A stretch of 64,000 nucleotides of DNA from Sulfurimicrobium sp964552675 (GTDB taxonomy: Bacteria > Pseudomonadota > Gammaproteobacteria > Burkholderiales > Sulfuricellaceae), in NCBI GenBank assembly GCA_964552675.1, contig CAZKHJ010000002.1, forward strand, positions 1 to 64,000. Reading direction: 5' to 3'. Positions within the stretch are counted from its first letter, which is position 1. Each line of letters begins with the position of its first letter. Below are positions 50,128 through 57,536 of the stretch, piece after piece. Made by a program: the position numbers and the translations under genes. Below the pieces are notes generated by a model. That model was not told the origin of the DNA. It did not search any database and saw only the letters and a list, made by a program, of their open reading frames with translations.

Positions 50128-53100
50128 AAGCTTTCCTCAGTCTGTTTGTGTCCCAGGGGAATGCACAGGGATACCAGGCATCCGTATTTTTTGGTGGCAC
50201 CGATATTCAGCTCCCCACCCAATTGCCTTGTTCTCTCATACATGCCAAGAATGCCGTAGGATCTGAGGCTCAATATTGCTTTCTCATCAATGCCGACTCC
50301 ATTATCGCCAACATCTATCCTTAGCTGGCCATTCCCACAGGCAATGATGATGTCAACTTCCGTCGCTTGCGCGTGGCGAGCGATGTTGGTCAGGGTCTCC
50401 TGCACAATCCGGAAAACCGCGATGGACCGAGCCTTGTCAAGCGTCACCTCCACCATGTCGGTAGCCAAATGGCAACGAATGTCCATACGTTGCTGAAATT
50501 CCCGTGCCAACCATTCAATCGCGGGTATAAGACCAAGGTTTTCCAGAACACCGGGACGCAGGTCAGAAGAAATCCGGCGGACCGACTGAAGGGAGATACC
50601 CACCAGCTCGATCATGGCGTCGATGCGTTCCCTCAATGCAGCATCATCCATGCGCTTCTGTACCCACCTCAGGTCCATATTGAGCGTCGTTAGCGCACCA
50701 CCGAGCTCATCATGAATTTCACGGGCGATACCAAACCGCTCCTCCTCGCGCGCATGCTGAAGATGCGAGGACAATTCCCGCAGCGATTCTTCCGAACGTT
50801 TGCGATCGGTAATGTCCTCCTGTATGGAAACGAAATGGCGAATTTCACCCATTTCATCGACTATGGGCGTGATGCTCTGCGCCGAAATATAGAGGCTGCC
50901 ATCCCTGCGGCGGTTGGTGATTTCCCCATGCCAGACCTCGCCGCGCAATATTTTCTCCCACAGCGAACGGTAGAACGCAGCATCGTGCTGATCCGACTTG
51001 ATAATGCGTAATGTCCGCCCAAGTATCTCATCCTGGTGATACCCACTCAGCCGGGAAAAGGCTGCATTCACCCATTCCACATGGCCGTTGCGGTCCGTGA
51101 TGAAAACCGCACTGGCTGTCGTCGCCAGCGCGGTACCCTGAAGCCGTAGTTTCTGTTCATCCATCGCGATACCCAGGGTAACGCTGATGCGGGAAGTCAT
51201 CTTGGCGAGCTTGAGAATATTTTCCGGAGCATCGAACGCATCCCGGTCTCTTGAATAAAACACAAACGCACCGATGGTATCTTCCCGTATGGTAAGAGGA
51301 AACGCGACCACAGACTGAATGCCGAAATTCTTCGCAATAGCCTGCCATGGCCCGAATTCAGGGGCATCCACCTTGAGCGTGCATGGTTTGCCAGTACGTA
51401 TGGCTCTGCCAGTGGGACCATTGCCATGCGGTGTCTGGTCCCATCGAACGCCCGTTGCGCTCATATCCATCAGGTAATCAGAAGCCGGGCCAGCAAACGC
51501 AAGGACATCAACGGAACCATCCTCTTTTTTCTTGCCCGCCCATACCAACTGGTAATCGCATATTCCAACCAATGATTCGCACAAGAAGGAAAGCAGCTGT
51601 TCTGGCGACTGACCTCGCAGCGCACGATGATCAATACCGTTCTGCAGGGTGAGGATATTCTCGTCGCATTGACGCTCGGTAATATCCCAGGCATTTACCA
51701 CGATGACCGGCGTATCGAAGCGGTCAACCACGAATCGCCCCCGCATATCAAAAGCGCGCCAGGCCCCATTTGTGTGCCTTATCCGAAACTCATCCGCCCA
51801 GCTTTCTGCCTTGCTGGAGAATCCATGCTGAAGAATTTCAACGATTCTTGGCATGTCATCGGGATGGAAAAGCGTTTCAATAAGGATTTCCGGCAAGCTC
51901 TCCGGGGAATAGCCCAGAAGGCGCTCGACAGAAGGGCTGCCATAAGTGATTTTTCCATCCGGTTTCAGCACGAGAATAATGTCGAAGGAATTCTCGATCA
52001 GGGCTCGAAAGCTGCTTTCACGACGCGACAAATTCACCTCGGCTTGCAACAGGGCAAGGACTTTTTGCTGCAATTCCTGGTTGGTGTCCGCAAGCTCGCG
52101 AGTACGATCGTCCACCCGCCGCTCCAGAAGCTCATTCACGGAGCGGATTTCATGAAAGCTTGCCGACAAACGGAAGGCCATGCGCCGAAAGTTACTGAGG
52201 AGCATATCGATTTCCTCTACCGAGTGATGCTTCTTCTCGATCAGGAAGGGAGATTCATTTTCCAGTTTTTCGGGCAAATTGGTGGTAATTCGCACCAGTT
52301 CGTTCAGCGGCTGCACCAGTCTCCGGCTCGCCAGGGAGGCGATGATGCAGGACAGTGCGAAGAATGCCCAGATCACGATAAAGGCACGTATATATATGTT
52401 TTGTATGCTGCCATACAGGGGGGCAGCAGACGACTCGGCAAGCAATGTCCAGGCGATACTCCCCAGCCTGACTCCATGGGTGTAATAGGCCGGGCTTAAA
52501 TTCTCAGCCTGCGGCTCAATACCGCTGGAAACTGACGAAACAATCACCCGGCGCTGTTCATCAAGCAGCGTGAAGTAAACAGGCCGCTCATGTGTCGGGG
52601 TTGCAATAACGGGCGTGACTGCGTTGCGCAAATCGACAGTAGCCAGTAATGCACCCAGAAAACGCTCGCTGTTCCAGACCGGGACAATCACATCAAGGTT
52701 CCAGCCATCCATCACACTTCCGCGCAGCAGGGAAAGATGTTTTTCTTTTGCCTGTGACGAGGACACCAATTGCAGAGATTTCAAGCATTTCTGCTGAGTG
52801 CTGGAGAAAGGTGAGGCATCCGGAAGGCAGATCTCCATTGAGGTGACATCGGGCAGTGCTGTCCGGGCAAACGCTGCAATATTGCGCCACCCGGCAGGAT
52901 CGCTGTTGATCAGCTCAACCCCCGCCACCGCCAGCTTGTCCAATACGTAAAAATGCCGCTGCAGCCAGAAATCCAGCCCGGATCGCACTCCCTCCGCTTC
53001 AATGTTCATGGCATCTTTCATGCCATGCTCCAGTTCGGTCATGGCATGTCGGCCATAAGCAAAAGAAAGAATCAGTGACGGCAACAGAATTGCGGCAACG

Positions 53101-53669
53101 ATCAGATCATAAAAATAATGACGAAGCAGCTTCGGCTGGTAGGCTTCCGGGGCCAGCCTGCCAAAAGGAAAATAGGAAACGACAAGGCTGGCAATGAGTG
53201 TATTGAGGATGCCATTGACCCCAAATTTCAAGGTAGCCAGCCAGGCAGTGCTGGCATCTGCCCCCATCATATTGAAATACAATATGAAAATGACAGGCAT
53301 ACCAATCCCTAGCCAGAACAGTCCATCCTGGCGAGTCATGCTATCAGTCGCCCGAGATTTGCTCAGGATCGGTAGGAGGCCAAGAAACAATATCTCTGCT
53401 ATCAGCAGGAATGCGATGTAAGGAATCTTGGTGATGATACTGGCGCAAATACCGGCGAGTACTGCGGCAAACAGGCCCCATGTCATGCCGAATAATCGCA
53501 GGGTGATCAGAACCACTGCGCTGCCAAACATGATCTGGCTGGACAACAGCACAGGGTAATAAAAATAGTTGCCTGTCGCGCTGCCAACCAGCAGAAGAAC
53601 CAGAAAAACAGCAGAACGTCCCGTTAGGCCGGACTTCTGTAAATAATGAGAGAAAGCGGAGAGCGTCAT
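50124..53669 (-). CDS. Large membrane HisKA_3 sensor kinase with periplasmic, PAS and GAF domains
   Basis: 1181 residues. Six or so hydrophobic helices (about 18-205) form a membrane sensor region, followed by a periplasmic, Cache-like segment (about 215-430), another helix near 435-455, HAMP (LNELVRITTNLPEKLENES), PAS (FDIILVLKPDGKITYGSP), GAF, PAS (AVFITDRNGHVEWVNA), then HisKA_3 (REEERFGIAREIHDELGGALTTL in two parts) and HATPase (ETLTNIARHAQA, DNGVGIDE, GILGMYER). It pairs with the NarL-type regulator through a four-base overlap. The two-part input region, one membrane-embedded and one periplasmic, is unusual. Confidence 0.9.
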   Translation of the reverse strand: MTLSAFSHYLQKSGLTGRSAVFLVLLLVGSATGNYFYYPVLLSSQIMFGSAVVLITLRLFGMTWGLFAAVLAGICASIITKIPYIAFLLIAEILFLGLLPILSKSRATDSMTRQDGLFWLGIGMPVIFILYFNMMGADASTAWLATLKFGVNGILNTLIASLVVSYFPFGRLAPEAYQPKLLRHYFYDLIVAAILLPSLILSFAYGRHAMTELEHGMKDAMNIEAEGVRSGLDFWLQRHFYVLDKLAVAGVELINSDPAGWRNIAAFARTALPDVTSMEICLPDASPFSSTQQKCLKSLQLVSSSQAKEKHLSLLRGSVMDGWNLDVIVPVWNSERFLGALLATVDLRNAVTPVIATPTHERPVYFTLLDEQRRVIVSSVSSGIEPQAENLSPAYYTHGVRLGSIAWTLLAESSAAPLYGSIQNIYIRAFIVIWAFFALSCIIASLASRRLVQPLNELVRITTNLPEKLENESPFLIEKKHHSVEEIDMLLSNFRRMAFRLSASFHEIRSVNELLERRVDDRTRELADTNQELQQKVLALLQAEVNLSRRESSFRALIENSFDIILVLKPDGKITYGSPSVERLLGYSPESLPEILIETLFHPDDMPRIVEILQHGFSSKAESWADEFRIRHTNGAWRAFDMRGRFVVDRFDTPVIVVNAWDITERQCDENILTLQNGIDHRALRGQSPEQLLSFLCESLVGICDYQLVWAGKKKEDGSVDVLAFAGPASDYLMDMSATGVRWDQTPHGNGPTGRAIRTGKPCTLKVDAPEFGPWQAIAKNFGIQSVVAFPLTIREDTIGAFVFYSRDRDAFDAPENILKLAKMTSRISVTLGIAMDEQKLRLQGTALATTASAVFITDRNGHVEWVNAAFSRLSGYHQDEILGRTLRIIKSDQHDAAFYRSLWEKILRGEVWHGEITNRRRDGSLYISAQSITPIVDEMGEIRHFVSIQEDITDRKRSEESLRELSSHLQHAREEERFGIAREIHDELGGALTTLNMDLRWVQKRMDDAALRERIDAMIELVGISLQSVRRISSDLRPGVLENLGLIPAIEWLAREFQQRMDIRCHLATDMVEVTLDKARSIAVFRIVQETLTNIARHAQATEVDIIIACGNGQLRIDVGDNGVGIDEKAILSLRSYGILGMYERTRQLGGELNIGATKKYGCLVSLCIPLGHKQTEESL

Positions 53670-54197
53670 TTTTTCCCAACCGGTTTGGCGATCAACTCAT
53701 TGATCCCATTACTCGAAGAATCAATGTCAACGTTGGGAAAGTTCTGAATTTAAGCATAGTGGACAATCCTGGCACTGGCATTTGCATGGTCAAAATTTAT
53801 TGGGGGATCGGCCATCATGCCGCCGCGCCTCTCACTGAATACACACCCTGAAGCATTTTCCGGAGAAGCGGACTCCCGATGTGTAGCAAATAGCGTTTAC
53901 CTGTCGCAGATACCTTGGGAACTACTTGCTGGATTGGGCAGTACGACAGATAAACGCTATACCGCTATATTGCCCTTTCAGTACCCATGTTCGATATGGA
54001 AAAAATACTACACGCACGTAGGAAAAAACCTACATTTACAAGAAAACAAATCAAACAATTGATTTATATTGAAAACTGGCATAGAGACTGAATTGTCTGG
54101 CTCAGATGTATTGAAAGCTCTGCCATGGGGTGGTACGCCGCCAACGGCGGCGCAAAGACCGCCTCCGGAAGAGCAAGCCCGGAAGCGGTCACACGGC
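53670..54197. other. Intergenic region with a long inverted repeat
   Basis: 528 bases between the kinase start and the peptidase stop. Two 16-base arms, TAGCGTTTACCTGTCG (53891-53906) and CGACAGATAAACGCTA (53944-53959), are complementary except for one position. A second hairpin lies at 54157-54190. An 81-codon open frame at 53817-54062 has no supporting motif. The kinase promoter must lie here, but no clear -35/-10 pair is seen. Confidence 0.6.
54157..54190 (-). terminator. Hairpin after the M4 peptidase gene, possible terminator
   Basis: On the minus strand GACCGCTTCCGG pairs with CCGGAGGCGGTC (12-base arms, one wobble, 10-base loop), beginning 8 bases after the peptidase stop. Only a short TTTG follows, so termination may be weak. 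A second GCCGCC/GGCGGC hairpin follows. Confidence 0.5.
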
Positions 54198-56366
54198 TTA
54201 CTGCGCTGTGAGTTCGCTGATGCCGTAGTAATTGCCGAAAGCACCGCTATCCATGGTTATCATCAGGTAGCGCGATGTGGTGTTCAGTGTAACCGCCTGA
54301 CTACGGGTCGCACTTGCATTCCATACGTCCGCAAGCGGCTTCCATGCATTATTGACATATGCGCCGACCGTGAAGTGGCGCGGCACATTGTTCCCGGCCC
54401 AATTGATTGTAACCTGGCCAATATTTTTGCTTGATTTCATATCGATCTGCACCCATACCTGTGATGCTGGCAGGTAACTGCTTGACCAAGCAGTATCCAG
54501 CCGGCCGTCCAGCATATTAGCGGCAACATAGCCAGCACCGTAGGTGGAGGAAGCAATGGCCACGGATCCAGTCAGAAGATTGGCCGGAGTCGGTGGTGTG
54601 CTGCCACCCGTATCACCGCCGGTTTCGCTACCGCACGACCAGGTACCGGAGACTTTAACCGCGTCAAAGGACAATTGTACTGATTTGTATTCCTGGGAAC
54701 ACTTGCCATACAGCGTTTCTGCCGACTGTGCCAATAAGCTTCGAGCCGAGGTGAAATTAGTGCTGGAGGTAAACAGGTTGGTATTGGAATGGTAGTAAAT
54801 CTTCAGCGCCTTTTCGATGCCGATGCCCGGAACATTCACGGTCGAGACACTGCTACGCGGGTGAGAACCACCCTGCGCAAGCAAGTAAAAAGCCAGATTC
54901 AATATACCGGAGTTGCTATGTACGCCGCCGTTGTCGCTGCTGCCTATATAGCGCTCGATATAATTATCCTTACTATGGCCGTCCGCTGTCGGGTTATTGA
55001 AGAAACGCTTGAACTTGATATTTCCGGCTGGCGCCAGGCTGTCACCCATGGTCCAGGTATTCTCACTGGTAACGATGCCGTTGCTGGGATTGCCCAATGC
55101 ACTGCCTCCGCTTGTGGTCCAAGCCTCCATGGCAGCGCCAAAAATATCGGATATAGCCTCGTTGAGTGCGCCAGATTCGTCTTTATAGATCAGATTACTG
55201 GTCTTTCCGGTCACGCCGTGGGTCAACTCGTGCGCAACCAGATCAGGAGCGGCGGGCGGGGTAAACATGTCAGAGCCACCTTCACCAAACATGGCCAGCC
55301 AGGTCGAGGTATCAAACATGGCATTCTGCCCGTCGCATGAGCCACTACTGTTCTGGAATTTGGCATGCACCGAGGCCTTCAGAGTCATACCCTGATTATC
55401 CAGAGAATCCCTGCCAAGGAGATTTTTGTAAAACCAGTAAGTGGCGGTAATGTTCTTGTCCGCACCCTGTGTATGCGTATCAGCCATGGCAGAGATGCTC
55501 GTGCCAGGCAGGTCACTGGCACTACTGACACACTTCTGGTTCAAGGTATAGAGTTGCTCGGTGAACGCGCTATGGAGCATGGGTATGCTTGCAACCAGAC
55601 TACCCGTATTGGCGTCCACAAACACCTGATCCTTATGCCGCCCGGAATTGCTGGTGTAATCGACAACCGCCGTGTAAGTCAGAACCGGAGGCGTGTTTTC
55701 ATCTACATACACAGCCAGCGTGGGGGCTTTCAGCAGAGAAGGCTGACCGATCGGAGCTTCTTGGCTGTCTTTATTCAGCGCGATAAGGACAGCACCATTA
55801 CCATCCAGGCCAGGTGAAACGGGGAGGCTGATATTGGATTCGAAATTACCTGCAACCAGCATTGCCTCGCCGGCCTTCCCAACCTGCACAACCAGTTCGC
55901 GGCCAAATACCGGCAGCCCCTGATAGGCTTGGGTATATTTGTAATAATGATTCCCCAATTCGTCCCGCGTGGTGGATTTGTGCACCAACTGATTGCCAGA
56001 CCCCAGCCCCAGCACAGCTGCTGCCTGACTGGTTAGAAAGCGATGCACGATTTCCTCGTCAAGTAATTTGAAGGGGAGTTTTTCGTCAATTCTGGAAAAA
56101 ACCCTGCCGTTTCGTATGGAGGAGGAGCTGATCAACGGCCTGATGCTGCTTGCCAGAGCACGAGAGGCATCCGTAGCCATTTCCTCTGCCTGTCTGATTT
56201 GAGTATCCGGCTGTGGCTGGCGCCTGTCGTTCACGGGTTGAGCATGGGCTACGACATTGCTGGTGTTATCCGTCGTAGCGCCCAGATCGATATTCTGATA
56301 AGCAATGTAAAGTATGGCTGCCATTGTGGAAGTCATGGCCGCTACTACAATTTTTTTTGTTTTCAA
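54198..56366 (-). CDS. Secreted M4 (thermolysin-type) metallopeptidase with discoidin-like C-terminus
   Basis: 722 residues. A signal-like helix (about 7-22), an FTP/PepSY-type propeptide (about 95-260), the M4 catalytic domain with zinc ligands H379 and H383 in HELTHG and E403 in GALNEAISD, and catalytic H483 in DNGGVHSNSG. A Gly/Thr/Pro linker (GGDTGGSTPP) leads to a C-terminal F5/8-type discoidin-like domain (MLDGRLDTAWSS, VWVQIDM, YGISELTA). It is expected to be exported and to self-process; the C-terminal domain may bind surfaces or sugars. Composition is less GC-rich than neighbouring genes, consistent with acquisition. Confidence 0.92.
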   Translation of the reverse strand: MKTKKIVVAAMTSTMAAILYIAYQNIDLGATTDNTSNVVAHAQPVNDRRQPQPDTQIRQAEEMATDASRALASSIRPLISSSSIRNGRVFSRIDEKLPFKLLDEEIVHRFLTSQAAAVLGLGSGNQLVHKSTTRDELGNHYYKYTQAYQGLPVFGRELVVQVGKAGEAMLVAGNFESNISLPVSPGLDGNGAVLIALNKDSQEAPIGQPSLLKAPTLAVYVDENTPPVLTYTAVVDYTSNSGRHKDQVFVDANTGSLVASIPMLHSAFTEQLYTLNQKCVSSASDLPGTSISAMADTHTQGADKNITATYWFYKNLLGRDSLDNQGMTLKASVHAKFQNSSGSCDGQNAMFDTSTWLAMFGEGGSDMFTPPAAPDLVAHELTHGVTGKTSNLIYKDESGALNEAISDIFGAAMEAWTTSGGSALGNPSNGIVTSENTWTMGDSLAPAGNIKFKRFFNNPTADGHSKDNYIERYIGSSDNGGVHSNSGILNLAFYLLAQGGSHPRSSVSTVNVPGIGIEKALKIYYHSNTNLFTSSTNFTSARSLLAQSAETLYGKCSQEYKSVQLSFDAVKVSGTWSCGSETGGDTGGSTPPTPANLLTGSVAIASSTYGAGYVAANMLDGRLDTAWSSSYLPASQVWVQIDMKSSKNIGQVTINWAGNNVPRHFTVGAYVNNAWKPLADVWNASATRSQAVTLNTTSRYLMITMDSGAFGNYYGISELTAQ

Positions 56367-56880
56367 GTTCCCCTCCTAAATAAATGAGCCCAGCACATAA
56401 ACAGGTGCTTCCGCACCCGGGAAATAGTCCATATCCTTTGGCCTTCGACGGAGCAGGTAGCGGCTAAAGACATGCGCATCATTTCTTGACCATACCGTCC
56501 GATTGCGTACCGAAGATTTATATGCAAATTTCTCCGCTACGACTTCAGAATTTTAATTTCCGAGGAGCGGGTCAAGAATCAGAAAAAACTTACACAGCTG
56601 TAAGTAAATTAGGCACATACGATAAAAACCACGTGAAAAACATGACCCGATTCAAACGTATGCAAGACAAGGCATGGTGCGGCAATTTCGCTTAAGCGCC
56701 AGCAACGCTGGTGCAACGGCGATCGAAGCCGGCGGCCTGGCTGCCGCATAAAAGACGATAAATTTACTCAACTATTGCCGCCAGCAGGGTTTTTAGGTAA
56801 ACTGATTCTAAATTGATTGCCCATTCAGGCAGGAGCCTTGCTCTTGCCTGAATTATTTTCAAACCCTTCAAGGAGTTAAC
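56367..56880. other. Intergenic region with sodB promoter and leader hairpin
   Basis: 514 bases between the divergent peptidase and sodB genes. A candidate sodB promoter (TTGCCG, 17 bases, TAAACT at 56775-56803) and a leader hairpin ATTCAGGCA/TGCCTGAAT (56823-56853) followed by TATTTT lie in the last 110 bases, before the AAGGAG ribosome-binding site. The remaining 400 bases are AT-rich, with no gene, Fur box or repeat recognised. Confidence 0.55.
56775..56803 (+). promoter_or_regulatory. Candidate sigma-70 promoter of sodB
   Basis: TTGCCG (56775-56780) and TAAACT (56798-56803) are spaced by 17 bases. Both hexamers are moderate matches, and the transcript would include the leader hairpin at 56823-56853. 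Confidence 0.4.
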
Positions 56881-57465
56881 ATGGAACACCAACTGCCCGC
56901 CCTGCCCTACGCCATGGACGCACTGGCCCCCCACATGTCTCAGGAAACTTTCGAATATCACTACGCCAAACACCATCAGGCCTATGTCACCAACCTGAAC
57001 AACCTGATCAAGGGCACCGAGTACGAGAACCTCGATCTCGAAGCCATCATCAAGAAAGCACCCGCCGGCGGCATCTACAACAACTCCGCCCAGGTGTGGA
57101 ACCACACCTTCTTCTGGAACTGCATGAAACCCAACGGTGGCGGTGCTCCCACCGGCGCGCTGGCCGATGCCATCAACAAGAAATGGGGCTCGCTGGACGA
57201 ATTCAAGAAAGCCTTCCAGACCTCTGCCGTAGGCAACTTCGGTTCCGGCTGGACCTGGCTGGTGAAGAAGGCGGATGGTTCCGTCGACATCGTCAACATG
57301 GGCGCCGCCGGCACCCCGCTGACCACTGGCGACAAGGCCCTGCTGTGCGTGGACGTGTGGGAACACGCCTACTACATCGACTACCGCAACCTGCGTCCCA
57401 AGTTCGTCGAGACCTTCCTCAACAACCTGGTGAACTGGGATTTCGCGGCCAAGAATTTCGCCTGA
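56881..57465 (+). CDS. sodB: Iron superoxide dismutase
   Basis: 194 residues. It converts superoxide to peroxide and oxygen in the cytoplasm. The metal ligands are in place: H27 (YHYAKHHQAYV), the second His in VWNHTFFWNCM, and Asp and His in DVWEHAYYIDY. The pattern (FFWNCM, GSGWTWLV, AGTPLTTGDKALLCVDVWEHAYYID) favours the Fe form over Mn. ATG 56881 follows AAGGAG. It complements the peroxide-reducing rubrerythrin system 16 kb away. A strong terminator follows. Confidence 0.96.
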   Translation: MEHQLPALPYAMDALAPHMSQETFEYHYAKHHQAYVTNLNNLIKGTEYENLDLEAIIKKAPAGGIYNNSAQVWNHTFFWNCMKPNGGGAPTGALADAINKKWGSLDEFKKAFQTSAVGNFGSGWTWLVKKADGSVDIVNMGAAGTPLTTGDKALLCVDVWEHAYYIDYRNLRPKFVETFLNNLVNWDFAAKNFA

Positions 57466-57482
57466 CCCCATCATCCCCGACA

Positions 57483-57511
57483 AAAAAGCCCGGTCGAGTG
57501 CCGGGCTTTTT
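57483..57511. terminator. Bidirectional terminator between sodB and the P-type ATPase
   Basis: AAAAAGCCCGG (57483-57493) and CCGGGCTTTTT (57501-57511), 7-base loop, T-tracts on both strands. It ends sodB on plus and the metal operon on minus. Confidence 0.92.
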
Positions 57512-57536
57512 CATAACCGCAGTTCCCAATCACCCA

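Noticed and set aside
53817..54062. 81-codon open frame in the intergenic region before the M4 peptidase
   Set aside because: No ribosome-binding site or motif, and it spans the inverted repeat; kept only as an intergenic note.
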